Below, in pieces: positions 1 to 9,215 of a DNA stretch of 64,000 bases. A program made the translations under genes and the position numbers. The DNA is from Flavobacterium sp. HJJ. Lineage in GTDB: Bacteria > Bacteroidota > Bacteroidia > Flavobacteriales > Flavobacteriaceae. The DNA lies in NCBI RefSeq assembly GCF_015351475.1, contig NZ_JADKPR010000009.1, positions 1-64,000 of the forward strand, in the 5' to 3' direction. How positions within the stretch are numbered: the stretch's first letter is position 1; every line of letters starts with the position of its first letter. The notes under the pieces were generated by a model, which was given only the letters and a program-made list of their open reading frames with translations, had not been told where the DNA came from and did no database searches.

Positions 1-1
1 A

Positions 2-337
2 GTGAATACTGCTAAACCAGCTGCACTGGTTAAAAAGGATGAAGTGAATGCAGTTAAAGCTGCTGACCAAGCTGAATCAACAGATTCTTCTTTAAATAAT
101 GACAGTTTTTATATTTATCCAAATCCAAACAATGGAGTATTTAATATTAACTTCTTTGATGTAAAATATGATTCATTAAGCATATTTAGCAGTACAGGAA
201 TTCCTGTTTATTCAAAAAAATTGAACGGAGAAAGCTCGCAGGCAGTTGATCTTGACCGTGTTTTGAAAACAGGAATATATATGGTTTCAGTAACATCTAA
301 CGGAACAATTACAACGAAAAAATTAATAGTCAAATAA
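2..337 (+). CDS. C-terminal end of a T9SS-sorted secreted protein (partial)
   Basis: This is the 3' end of a gene that enters from the left edge, so its main domain and true start are outside the window. The last ~75 residues have the form of a type IX secretion (Por secretion system) C-terminal sorting domain: a YPNPNNG motif, then a beta-rich stretch with GIYMVSVTSNG, ending in KKLIVK. In Bacteroidota this domain directs periplasmic cargo through T9SS and is normally cleaved off. The enzyme or adhesin it belongs to cannot be told from this piece. Confidence 0.85.
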   Translation: MNTAKPAALVKKDEVNAVKAADQAESTDSSLNNDSFYIYPNPNNGVFNINFFDVKYDSLSIFSSTGIPVYSKKLNGESSQAVDLDRVLKTGIYMVSVTSNGTITTKKLIVK

Positions 338-435
338 GCTTCCGGCACAATTTGGCAAATAGAACAGCTAAAAATAAAATTTGGGGTTAATTTTTGGTTG
401 ATAACACAACTTGGTTTGTAGGTTCCAAGTTGTGT

Positions 436-1473
436 TTATTTATTTAGACTCATGCTGTAATTTTCTTTTACAATTATATCAAGCGGTATAAAATGGGCAT
501 CGTCAAAATTTTCATGCAGAATGATTTTCTTATAAAGATAATTGATCCCCATATATCCCTGTTCTTCTGGTTTTTGATTAATCAAAAAGTCAATCACTCC
601 CGAATTTAAATACGTAATATTTTCTTTTAAGAGATCATACCCGATTATTCTAATTCCTTTGATTTTATGCTCTTCCAAAAATTGTGCAACAACATATGCC
701 CTGGAGTTAGGAATAAATATACTGCTGCAGTTTTTAAACATATCCAAGGTAAGCTGGCCCGCATCTGTACTAATCGTTGTTTCAGAAAAACTAAAATTAG
801 TTAATTCCGGATGATCTTCAAAAAAAGCATAAAATCCTTTAATACGCTGCAAATAAGTTGAAGTGCTGTCAATTTCTTTAGTAATTTTAACAATAAGTAC
901 ATTCCGCTCATTTTTTACAGCAAAACTAATCAGCCTTCCTGCTAAGTAACCGCTTTTAAAAGCATCTTGACCAATATAAAAATGGGGAATTTCATTTTTA
1001 ATATCCGAGTCAATCATAACCACCGGTATATTTTTCTTTTTATACTCGGCTAGGAATATAAGGGACTCTTCATGAAAAATAGGTGAAAAAAGCAATCCTT
1101 CACATTCAAAATCAAGCACATCAGCAAACATTTTCTTAAATGAAATACTGTCAAAATCATAAAGAAAGTAATGCAGTTCAATACCAAATTTACCAAAATC
1201 ACCACCAGCTTTCTTAACTCCGTTCAGCTGGCTTTCCCAATATTCCAGTTTTTCAAACTTTGGCAGAAAAACAGCTATTTTAGATTTTTTATTCGAAGCC
1301 AGATTACTAGCAAAAATATTTCGCTTAAAACCATGCTCTTTGATGATAGCATTTACTTTATCAATATTTTCCTGTGATACCTGTCCCCTCTTGTGAATGA
1401 TTCGGTCCACTGTGCCCGGGGAAACATTCGCTAATTCTGCTATTTTCTTTATTGTTATGATATTCTTCGAGAT
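436..1473 (-). CDS. LacI/PurR-family transcriptional regulator of the uronate cluster (no canonical start codon)
   Basis: The protein has an N-terminal LacI-type helix-turn-helix (IKKIAELANVSPGTVDRII) followed by a hinge and a periplasmic-binding-protein-like sugar domain (SKIAVFLPKFEKLEYW, later YIGQDAFKSGYLAGRLI). It is divergent from kdgK and probably represses the glucuronate operon, with a pathway sugar acid as effector (inference). The first in-frame ATG/GTG/TTG is a GTG at 1410, but that would delete most of the HTH. The HTH coding continues upstream to an in-frame TAA at 1474-1476 with no standard start codon. The reading I S K N I I T I K K suggests the first codon is the ATC at 1471-1473, where relatives would have ATG. 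Either an ATC/ATA start, a mutated start, or a sequence error is possible. Length from there is 345 aa, typical of the family. Confidence 0.8.
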   Translation of the reverse strand: MSKNIITIKKIAELANVSPGTVDRIIHKRGQVSQENIDKVNAIIKEHGFKRNIFASNLASNKKSKIAVFLPKFEKLEYWESQLNGVKKAGGDFGKFGIELHYFLYDFDSISFKKMFADVLDFECEGLLFSPIFHEESLIFLAEYKKKNIPVVMIDSDIKNEIPHFYIGQDAFKSGYLAGRLISFAVKNERNVLIVKITKEIDSTSTYLQRIKGFYAFFEDHPELTNFSFSETTISTDAGQLTLDMFKNCSSIFIPNSRAYVVAQFLEEHKIKGIRIIGYDLLKENITYLNSGVIDFLINQKPEEQGYMGINYLYKKIILHENFDDAHFIPLDIIVKENYSMSLNK

Positions 1474-1551
1474 TTAAGTTAAAATTTTAAGTAAAGTCAC
1501 AAAAATAATTTTTTTATTTCAAAAATCGCTTTTTTTATTTAAGTTTTTACA

Positions 1552-1559
1552 TATATTTG
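1552..1559 (+). promoter_or_regulatory. Bacteroidota -7 promoter box for the kdgK operon
   Basis: TATATTTG matches the TAnnTTTG -7 consensus of Bacteroidota sigma factor promoters. It lies 160 bp upstream of the kdgK ATG and just upstream of the first LacI-type palindrome, so transcription would start at or inside that operator. A clear -33 TTG element was not seen. Confidence 0.45.
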
Positions 1560-1566
1560 CAATGTA

Positions 1567-1580
1567 CGTGTACGCACACG
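1567..1580. promoter_or_regulatory. LacI-type operator O1 (imperfect palindrome)
   Basis: CGTGTACGCACACG differs at one position from the perfect palindrome at 1689-1702. It sits right after the predicted -7 box, where bound repressor would block initiation. The CG-centred palindrome is typical of LacI-family sites, and the LacI-type gene is the adjacent divergent gene. Confidence 0.6.
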
Positions 1581-1688
1581 AAAACCATAATACATCAAAC
1601 AGAACTTTATATTATAAAATAATATTATTCGTTTCTATTATTCTAAATGAGGCGAAAATTTTTAAATTTCAGATTTCAGATCAAAACC

Positions 1689-1702
1689 CGTGTGCGCACA
1701 CG
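1689..1702. promoter_or_regulatory. LacI-type operator O2 (perfect 14-bp palindrome)
   Basis: CGTGTGCGCACACG is a perfect palindrome 17 bp before the kdgK ATG and 122 bp from O1. Two near-identical sites at this spacing are consistent with repressor looping. The GTG inside it is in frame with kdgK but is rejected as a start because it belongs to the operator. Confidence 0.6.
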
Positions 1703-1719
1703 AAAAAAATATAAAAATT

Positions 1720-2727
1720 ATGTCAAAAGAAATTATTGTCTTTGGAGAAATACTTCTTCGTCTTTCTCCTCCAAATCACTTAAAGCTGTTTAAATCTAAA
1801 ACATTTGAGGTGCATTATGGCGGTGCTGAAGCAAATGTTGGAGCATCATTAGCCTTAATGGGACATAATGTAAATTTAGTAACTGCACTGCCTCAAAATG
1901 AGCTTGGTGCTTCTGCTGAAAGCGAAATGCTTTCGTACGGAATGAAAACTAATATTGTAAAACAAGGTGACCGCTTAGGTGTATACTATTTTGAACACGG
2001 TGCTTCAGAAAGGCCGGGGAGAGTCCTTTATGACCGAAACAGTTCTTCATTCTCACTTTTGAAAAAGGGAATGATAGACTGGAAAACAATTTTTAAAGAT
2101 GCCAAATGGTTTCATTGGTCAGGCATCACTCCTGCCCTGTCTCAGGATTTGGCAGATGTATGCGAAGAAGCTTTAATCATTGCTTCAGAAATGGGGCTGA
2201 CAATTTCTGCTGATTTAAATTACAGACCAACTTTATGGAATTATAGCAAAAAAGCAAATGAAGTTATGCCAAACCTTGTAAAATACTGTGATGTTTTACT
2301 AGGCGGTATTGATGATTCAGAAAACTGCTTGGCTATACAGACAGCTCCAGATGAATCTTTTGAAACAGTTTATAAAAAATGGCAGCAGCACCATCCAAAG
2401 TTAAAAACAATTGTTTCTACACTACGCTATGATGCCAATGCATCTGCCAACACTATTGGTGCGGTTTTGTGGAGAAATTCAAAATTATATCATTCAATAG
2501 AATACAAAATATCGCACATCATTGACCGTATTGGCGCTGGTGATGCTTTTATGGCTGGCCTTATTTATGGACTGACCAGCTGGCCCGATGATTCACAGAA
2601 AACGGTTGAATATGCTTTGGCTGCCTCTTGCCTCAAACATTCGATAGCCGGCGATATTAATCTGGCTTCTTCAAATGATATCTCTGCTTTAATGAATGGA
2701 TCAACAGGCGGAAGAGTTATTCGATAA
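1720..2727 (+). CDS. kdgK: 2-dehydro-3-deoxygluconokinase (PfkB family)
   Basis: The enzyme phosphorylates 2-keto-3-deoxygluconate (KDG) with ATP to KDPG, the penultimate step of hexuronate breakdown. The 335-aa protein has PfkB features: an N-terminal FGEILLRLSP stretch, a YGGAEANVGASLALMG substrate-site region, and the C-terminal DRIGAGDAFMAGLIYG motif with the anion hole and catalytic Asp. The start is taken at ATG 1720, since the upstream in-frame GTG at 1690 lies in the operator palindrome. It is the first gene of the cluster and is followed 29 bp later by kdgA, whose product uses its product. Confidence 0.93.
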   Translation: MSKEIIVFGEILLRLSPPNHLKLFKSKTFEVHYGGAEANVGASLALMGHNVNLVTALPQNELGASAESEMLSYGMKTNIVKQGDRLGVYYFEHGASERPGRVLYDRNSSSFSLLKKGMIDWKTIFKDAKWFHWSGITPALSQDLADVCEEALIIASEMGLTISADLNYRPTLWNYSKKANEVMPNLVKYCDVLLGGIDDSENCLAIQTAPDESFETVYKKWQQHHPKLKTIVSTLRYDANASANTIGAVLWRNSKLYHSIEYKISHIIDRIGAGDAFMAGLIYGLTSWPDDSQKTVEYALAASCLKHSIAGDINLASSNDISALMNGSTGGRVIR

Positions 2728-2756
2728 TAACCATAAACTAATTAAAACGTACAAAA

Positions 2757-3416
2757 GTGACTAAAATTGACCAGGTAATAACAACGATTACAAAACAAGG
2801 TATACTGCCTTTATACTTTAATCAGGATGAAACTGTAAGTATCGAAATACTGCGCGCGCTCTACAGAGCAGGTATTAAAGCAATCGAATACACACATAGA
2901 GGAAACGAAGCAACGGCAAACTTTAAAAAATTAATTGCTGTACGCGATGCAGAAATGTTTGATCTGCTTATTGGAATTGGAACTATCAAAGATGAACTTC
3001 AGACAGAAACCTATCTCGAACTGAAAGCCGATTTCTTTATAAGCCCCGGCCTTGTACCCGAGGTAGCAGATTTATTAAAAAGCAAAGAGATTCTGTATAT
3101 CCCAGGCTGCATGACACCTACCGAAATAATTGCCGCCGAGAATAAAGGAATCCAGTTTATAAAACTATTTCCGGGAAACAAAATAGAACCAGACTTCCTT
3201 GCGAGTATAAAAGACATCTTTCCAAATTTAATTTTTATGCCAACCGGCGGAGTCGATACAACTAAAGAAAGTATACAGGCTTGGTTTAATGCAGGGGTTT
3301 CAGCTGTTGGAATGGGAAGCAAGTTAATCAGCAAAAAACTTATGGAAGCACGCGACTATCAGACTATTGAAAACAAAACTAAAGATGTACTCCGCATAAT
3401 AGAAAACATAAAATAA
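2757..3416 (+). CDS. kdgA: KDPG aldolase (2-dehydro-3-deoxy-6-phosphogluconate aldolase)
   Basis: A class I aldolase that splits KDPG into pyruvate and glyceraldehyde 3-phosphate. The 219-aa sequence has the family landmarks: IEYTHRGNEA with the catalytic Glu region, GTIKDELQTE, SPGLVPEVADL, IPGCMTPTEI, and IKLFPGN carrying the Schiff-base lysine, then MPTGGVD for phosphate binding. It begins with a GTG at 2757. No in-frame ATG upstream would fit better. Its place directly after kdgK fits a common operon. KDPG/KHG dual specificity cannot be excluded. Confidence 0.92.
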   Translation: MTKIDQVITTITKQGILPLYFNQDETVSIEILRALYRAGIKAIEYTHRGNEATANFKKLIAVRDAEMFDLLIGIGTIKDELQTETYLELKADFFISPGLVPEVADLLKSKEILYIPGCMTPTEIIAAENKGIQFIKLFPGNKIEPDFLASIKDIFPNLIFMPTGGVDTTKESIQAWFNAGVSAVGMGSKLISKKLMEARDYQTIENKTKDVLRIIENIK

Positions 3417-3441
3417 TTAATTAATATAAATAATAAAAAAA

Positions 3442-4254
3442 ATGAATTCAATATTTAATTTAGATGGGAAAATAGCCCTTATTACAGGAGGTGCCGGTGT
3501 ATTGGGAAGTAATATGGCTGAAGTATTAGCTAAGCAGGGAGTTACTACAGGAATTGTCGGACTTACTCTTGAAGAAGCACAAACAGCTGTAGACAGGATA
3601 GAAAGCAAAGGAGGAAAAGCATTTGCCGTAAAAGGAAATGTTTTAAATCAGGAAGAAATGGAAGCCATTCGCGATTTCATTATTGAAAAATACGGCCGTC
3701 TGGATATCCTAATCAATGCTGCAGGAGGTAATATGCCGGGTGCTACTATCGGACCGGATCAGGCAATTTATGATTTGAAGAAAGATCATTTACAAAAAGT
3801 TCTTGACCTTAACATCATCGGAACAATTTTGCCTTCTCAGGTATTCTCTGAGCTTTTTGCAAAACAAAAAAGCGGTGTGATTATCAATATTTCTTCAGCA
3901 TCTGCAGAACGTCCTTTGACAAGAGTTGTTGGTTATTCGGCTTCAAAAGCGGCAATTGACAACTTTACTAAATGGATGTCTGTAGAATTAGCTTCAAAAT
4001 ATGGAGAAGGAATCCGCGTGAATGCTATTGCTCCAGGATTTTTTATCGGTGAGCAGAACAGAGCTTTATTACTGACTCCAGAAGGTGAATTAACACCAAG
4101 AGGTATTACAATTATTGAACATACTCCAATGGGACGTTTCGGAGTTCCTGAAGATTTAGATGGAGTATTGCTTTTCTTGTGCAGTGATATGTCAAAATTC
4201 GTTACAGGAACCATTATCAAAGTTGATGGCGGTTTCGGGGCGAAAAGTATATAA
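3442..4254 (+). CDS. SDR-family D-mannonate oxidoreductase (fructuronate reductase role)
   Basis: A classical short-chain dehydrogenase of 270 aa with an N-terminal nucleotide-binding motif TGGAGVLG, the NAAGG structural motif, a catalytic Ser in NISSASAER, and the YSASK active-site Tyr/Lys. The C-terminal VDGGFG is also typical. In this cluster it most likely interconverts fructuronate and mannonate with NAD(P)H, the step done by the unrelated UxuB in E. coli. This is inferred from its place between kdgA and uxuA and from the absence of any other reductase in the cluster. Gluconate 5-dehydrogenase-like enzymes look similar, so the substrate is not certain. Confidence 0.82.
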   Translation: MNSIFNLDGKIALITGGAGVLGSNMAEVLAKQGVTTGIVGLTLEEAQTAVDRIESKGGKAFAVKGNVLNQEEMEAIRDFIIEKYGRLDILINAAGGNMPGATIGPDQAIYDLKKDHLQKVLDLNIIGTILPSQVFSELFAKQKSGVIINISSASAERPLTRVVGYSASKAAIDNFTKWMSVELASKYGEGIRVNAIAPGFFIGEQNRALLLTPEGELTPRGITIIEHTPMGRFGVPEDLDGVLLFLCSDMSKFVTGTIIKVDGGFGAKSI

Positions 4255-4277
4255 ATTAAAATTAAAATATAGAAATT

Positions 4278-5435
4278 ATGGAACAAACATGGAGATGGTA
4301 CGGACCAAATGACCCAGTACAATTATCAGATGCTAAACAGGCCGGCGCAACCGGAATCGTGACTGCCCTGCACCACATTAAAAACGGACAGGTGTGGGAA
4401 GTGGATGAAATCATGAAAAGAAAAAATGAAGTGGAAGCAGCAGGATTAACTTTTTCGGTTGTAGAAAGTATTCCGGTGCACGAGGACATCAAAAAACAAT
4501 CAGGTGATTATTTGACTTACATTGAAAACTATAAGCAAAGCATCAAAAATCTTGCTGCCTGCGGTGTTCATATTGTCTGTTATAATTTCATGCCTGTTTT
4601 AGACTGGTCAAGAACTGATTTATCATATGAAATGCCGGATGGTTCCAAAGCTTTGCGTTTTGACATCAATGAATTTGCTGCTTTCGAATTATTTATTCTA
4701 AAACGTCCGGGAGCAGAAGATACCTATACAGAAGCACAAAAAGCGAAGGCGAAAGCCACTTTTGAAAAACTGACAGATGCCGATAAAATAAAATTACAGC
4801 AAAACATTATCGCTGGTTTACCAGGTGCTGAAGAATCGTATACTGTAGAAGATTTCCTGAAAGTGCTTCAAGGATATAACGGTATAGATGCTGATAGACT
4901 AAAAGAAAATTTATACTATTTCCTTCGCGAAATTGTTCCTGTAGCAGAGAGTGTTGGCGTAAAAATGGCTATTCACCCTGACGATCCTCCTTATCCGATT
5001 TTAGGACTGCCAAGAGTCGTGAGCACTGAAGCTGATTTAGTACAGCTGTTAAACGCCATTGATTCTCCTTCAAACGGATTCTGTATGTGTACTGGCTCTT
5101 ATGGTGTAATTGCTCAAAATGATTTATCCGGAATGATTGACCGCAACGGAGAAAAAATGAATTTTATCCACCTAAGAAGCACACAGCGCGATGAGGAAGG
5201 TAACTTCTATGAAGCCAATCACCTTGAAGGAAATGTAGACATGTATGAAGTAGTTAAATCTATCGTGAAAATGGAAAGAAAAACCAACAGAATCATTCCA
5301 ATGCGCCCGGATCACGGTCATCAGATGCTGGATGATCTGAAGAAAAAAACAAATCCCGGTTATTCAGGAATTGGGCGTTTGAGAGGTTTAGCCGAATTAC
5401 GCGGTTTGGAACTGGGAATCAAAAGAAGTTTATAA
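4278..5435 (+). CDS. uxuA: Mannonate dehydratase
   Basis: This enzyme dehydrates D-mannonate to KDG. The 385-aa protein starts [14 protein letters not shown] and carries the TIM-barrel metal-site segments [32 protein letters not shown] and MRPDHGHQ, all characteristic of UxuA. An internal insertion around residues 145-200 ([20 protein letters not shown]) is normal for the family. It lies 23 bp after the SDR gene and supplies the substrate of KdgK, so the operon is metabolically complete. Confidence 0.95.
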   Translation: MEQTWRWYGPNDPVQLSDAKQAGATGIVTALHHIKNGQVWEVDEIMKRKNEVEAAGLTFSVVESIPVHEDIKKQSGDYLTYIENYKQSIKNLAACGVHIVCYNFMPVLDWSRTDLSYEMPDGSKALRFDINEFAAFELFILKRPGAEDTYTEAQKAKAKATFEKLTDADKIKLQQNIIAGLPGAEESYTVEDFLKVLQGYNGIDADRLKENLYYFLREIVPVAESVGVKMAIHPDDPPYPILGLPRVVSTEADLVQLLNAIDSPSNGFCMCTGSYGVIAQNDLSGMIDRNGEKMNFIHLRSTQRDEEGNFYEANHLEGNVDMYEVVKSIVKMERKTNRIIPMRPDHGHQMLDDLKKKTNPGYSGIGRLRGLAELRGLELGIKRSL

Positions 5436-5517
5436 ATAACTGTATTCCGTCTTCACATTTTTGCGAAACAAATTTGTGAAAGGCGGAATTATTTCAATAG
5501 TATATCAGCTGATAAAT

Positions 5518-7741
5518 ATGAAATTTCCAAAAAAGTTAAGCTGCATCCTAATTTTTAGCTGCTTTGCAATAACTGCAGGTTTTGCACAAGATAAAAAGAC
5601 AGAAGACAAAATCGAAGCTCTGTTATCTAAAATGACACTCAGGGAAAAAATCGGACAGATGAATCAAATCAACGGCCGTAATCCTTCGGAGGAATTATAT
5701 AGACAAATCCGCTCCGGTGAAGTGGGTTCCATGTTAAATGTCGAAAATCCTGAACTGGTAAATAAACTGCAGAAAATTGCAAAAGAAGAATCCAGATTAG
5801 GAATTCCATTAGTAATAGCCAGAGATGTTATTCACAGCTTCAAAACGATGTTTCCAATTCCATTGGGACAAGCAGCTTCATTCGATCCAGAAATTGTAGA
5901 AACTGGTGCTCAGATAGCAGCAAGAGAAGCATCTGAAAAAGGAATCAGATGGACTTTTGCTCCTATGATGGACATTGCAAGAGATGCACGCTGGGGAAGA
6001 ATCGCAGAAAGTTTTGGGGAAGATACCTATCTGTCAGAAATTATGGCTGTGGCTATGGTTAAAGGCTTTCAGGGAAATGATCTGTCTACCCCCTCCTCTA
6101 TTGCCGCCTGTGCCAAACACTTTATTGCTTATGGTGCTGCAGAAGGCGGACGTGACTATAATTTGACGAACATAACCCAAAGACAATTAAGGAATTTTTA
6201 CCTGCCTCCTTTTGAAAAAGCCATTAAAGATGCCGGCTGTGCTACTTTAATGACCTCTTTTAATACCAATGACGGTATACCTGCCAGCGGAAATGAATTT
6301 CTTTTGCGAAATGTACTGCGAAAAGAATGGGGATTTGACGGTGTGGTAGTTACCGATTATAATGCCATCAGAGATATGGTGCGGATAGGATTCTGCGAAG
6401 ACAATAAAGATGCCGCAATGAAAGCGGCGAATGCTGGAGTAGATATGGAAATGGCTTCGGGCACTTACCTGCAAAATATTGAAACGCTGATTGCAGAAGG
6501 AAAAGTACAGCAAAAAACAATTGATGATGAAGTTCGAAATATACTTAGATTGAAATTCAGATTAGGTTTATTTGATAATCCATATGTTGATTTAAAAGCT
6601 AAATCTTCTATCTATTCTGAAAGTCATCTGCAGGCAGCAAAAAAAGCGGCAGAAGAATCTTTTGTTCTGCTAAAAAACAAAAACAACATTCTGCCTTTAA
6701 CCTCTAACATTAAAACAGTTGCAGTTATTGGACCAATGGCTGATGCACCTCACGATCAAATGGGAACCTGGAGTTTTGATGGTGAAAAAACAATGACACA
6801 GACGCCATTAAAAGCTTTACAGAAACAATATGGAAAAGATGTTAAATTCATTTACGAACAGGGACTTGCTTTTAGCAGAGACAATAATACTGCTAATTTT
6901 TCCAAAGCTGTTGAGGCAGCAAAACAAGCCGATGCCATACTTGTATTTATAGGCGAGGAAGCCATATTGTCCGGAGAAGCACATTGTCTGGCCGATATAA
7001 ATTTAAAAGGTGCACAATCACAGTTAATCGAAGAATTAAGCAAAATGGGGAAACCATTAGTTACTTTGGTCATGGCCGGAAGACCATTAACAATTGCTAA
7101 AGAAATAGAACAATCAGATGCAGTATTGTATTTATGGCATCCAGGAACTATGGGAGGTCCTGCAGTAGCTGATATTTTATTTGGTAAGTCAGTTCCAAGC
7201 GGAAAATTACCTGTTACTTTCCCAAAATATGTGGGACAGATACCAACATATTATAACCATGACAAAATAGGAAGACCTGCAAAAAAAACTGAAATTATAT
7301 TAACAGTCTTCATTAGGCACAACATCTTACTACCTTGATGCGGCTTTTGATAATTTATATGATTATGGATATGGATTGTCCTACAGCACTTTTGAATATA
7401 CCAATCTAACTTTGTCTGCAGCTTCTTTATCACAGACTGATACTTTAACCGTTACTGTGGATTTAAAAAACACAGGTAAATATCAGGCTGTCGAAATAGT
7501 GCAATTGTACACAGCTGATTTATTTGGTTCAATTGCCCGTCCGGTAAAGGAACTTAAAGATTTTAAGCGGATCAGCTTAAAACCAGGAGAAACAAAAAAA
7601 GCAGAATTTAAACTGCCTGTCGAAAAACTGGCTTTTTGGGATATAAATAACAATAAAACTGTTGAACCCGGCAAGTTTACGCTAATGGTTGGCGGTAACA
7701 GTTATGAAGTATTGCAAAAAGATTTCACAGTTCAGAAATAA
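5518..7741 (+). pseudogene. bglX: GH3 beta-glucosidase (BglX-like), split by a frameshift
   Basis: The two open frames 5518-7338 and 7376-7741 together encode a periplasmic GH3 beta-glucosidase of normal size (~740 aa). The first has a signal peptide (MKFPKKLSC...AGFAQ), the GH3 N-terminal barrel with the nucleophile region GVVVTDYNAI, and the alpha/beta sandwich with GEEAILSGEA. The second holds the fibronectin-III-like C-terminal domain. The reading must shift by +1 near 7295-7303: after GRPAKKTEI the other frame continues QSSLGTTSYYLDAAFDNLYDYGYGLSYSTFEY-like sequence expected in GH3 enzymes. Deletion of one base there restores the full gene. The start ATG at 5518 is preferred over the TTG at 5461 because it begins the signal peptide. 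It could be a real inactivation or a sequencing error. Confidence 0.88.
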
Positions 7742-7759
7742 AACATTAAAAACAACAGT

Positions 7760-9172
7760 ATGCAAAAAAGCTTTATAACAGACGACTTTTTACTACATAA
7801 CGATTTTGCAAAGAAGCTCTATCATGATTTTGCAAAAGCACAGCCAATCTATGATTATCATTCACATCTTTCTCCAAAAGACATTGCTGAAGACCGTCAA
7901 TTTGAAAATATTACACAGCTTTGGATTAATGGCGATCATTATAAATGGAGAGCAATGCGTGCCAACGGTATTCCCGAAAAATATATTACCGGTGATGCCT
8001 CCGACCGTGATAAATTTTTAAAATATGCCGAAACGCTTCCATATACACTGCGTAATCCTTTGTACCATTGGACTCATCTAGAACTGCAGCGCTATTTTGG
8101 CATAACAGAATTATTAAACTCTGAAACCGCTTCACAAATCTATAATTCATGTAATGAGTTACTTAAAAAACCAGAATATAGTGTTCGAAGCCTTCTTCGT
8201 AAGATGAATGTCAAAATGGTAGGAACTACTGATGATCCCACCGACGATTTACATTACCACAAGCAGCTAAAAAATGAAGGCTTTGAAATTGCAGTTTTAC
8301 CAACTTTTCGTCCAGACAAAGCTGCTGAAATAGAAAAAGGCAAAGCATTTGTGGATTGGGTAAAAAAATTAGAAACAGTTGTTGGTTACTCCATCAAGGA
8401 ATTTTCAATTTTAATTAAAGCCTTGGGAGAACGCCATCAATACTTTCATGAAACCGGCTGCCGAATATCTGATCATGGACATGAAAACTACTTTGGATCT
8501 GATTATACAGATGCTGCAGTAGATCAAATATTCAAAAAAGGCATACAGCTGGAATCGCTTACTAATAGCGAAATAGTGCTATACAAATCAGCTGTTTTGC
8601 ACAAAGTTGCTGTCATGAATGCTGAAAAATCCTGGGTACAGCAATTTCATGTAGGGGCAATTCGTAATAATAACAGCAAAATGATGCAGTTATTAGGCCC
8701 GGACCAAGGGTTTGATTCTATAGATGATCAAACTATGGCTCCTTATATGAGCCGTTTTTTTGACAGATTAAATTCTGAAAATGCATTAGCCAAAACCATC
8801 GTTTATAACCTGAATCCAAGTAACAATGAAATGATTGCAGCAATGGCAGCAAATTTTAATGACGGATCGACACCTGGCAAAATGCAGTACGGCGCAGCAT
8901 GGTGGTTTTTGGATCAAAAAGACGGGATGCAAAAACAGCTTGATGTACTTTCTAATTTCGGATTATTAAGCCGTTTTGTCGGAATGCTTACAGATTCCAG
9001 AAGTTTTCTTTCTTTTCCAAGACATGAATATTTCAGACGTATTCTGTGTAATATTTTAGGACAGGAAATGGAAAAGGCAGAGTTACCAAATGACATCAAA
9101 TTAATTGGTGCTTTAGTCATCAGAATATGCAGTGAGAACGCAGTAAGCTATTTCGGCTTTGATCAGAAATAG
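7760..9172 (+). CDS. uxaC: Glucuronate isomerase
   Basis: An amidohydrolase-fold isomerase that converts D-glucuronate to D-fructuronate (and galacturonate to tagaturonate). The 470-aa protein has the UxaC landmarks YDYHSHLSPKDIAEDR near the N-terminus (metal-binding His pair), the GTTDDPTDDL segment, ISDHGHENY and PRHEYFRRILCNILG near the C-terminus. It starts 18 bp after the glucosidase, so it belongs to the same transcription unit. It makes the substrate of the SDR enzyme upstream. Confidence 0.95.
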   Translation: MQKSFITDDFLLHNDFAKKLYHDFAKAQPIYDYHSHLSPKDIAEDRQFENITQLWINGDHYKWRAMRANGIPEKYITGDASDRDKFLKYAETLPYTLRNPLYHWTHLELQRYFGITELLNSETASQIYNSCNELLKKPEYSVRSLLRKMNVKMVGTTDDPTDDLHYHKQLKNEGFEIAVLPTFRPDKAAEIEKGKAFVDWVKKLETVVGYSIKEFSILIKALGERHQYFHETGCRISDHGHENYFGSDYTDAAVDQIFKKGIQLESLTNSEIVLYKSAVLHKVAVMNAEKSWVQQFHVGAIRNNNSKMMQLLGPDQGFDSIDDQTMAPYMSRFFDRLNSENALAKTIVYNLNPSNNEMIAAMAANFNDGSTPGKMQYGAAWWFLDQKDGMQKQLDVLSNFGLLSRFVGMLTDSRSFLSFPRHEYFRRILCNILGQEMEKAELPNDIKLIGALVIRICSENAVSYFGFDQK

Positions 9173-9215
9173 CTTTATTTAAACTATTGTTAAAAACTAT
9201 AATAACTAAAAAACA

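Noticed and set aside
1171..1377. Open frames opposite the LacI gene and similar shadow frames elsewhere
   Set aside because: They lie on the other strand of well-supported genes and show no domain or start signal.
1690..1719. GTG upstream of kdgK, in frame, giving 10 extra residues
   Set aside because: It lies inside the operator palindrome and the extra residues do not fit PfkB kinases. The ATG at 1720 is the natural start.
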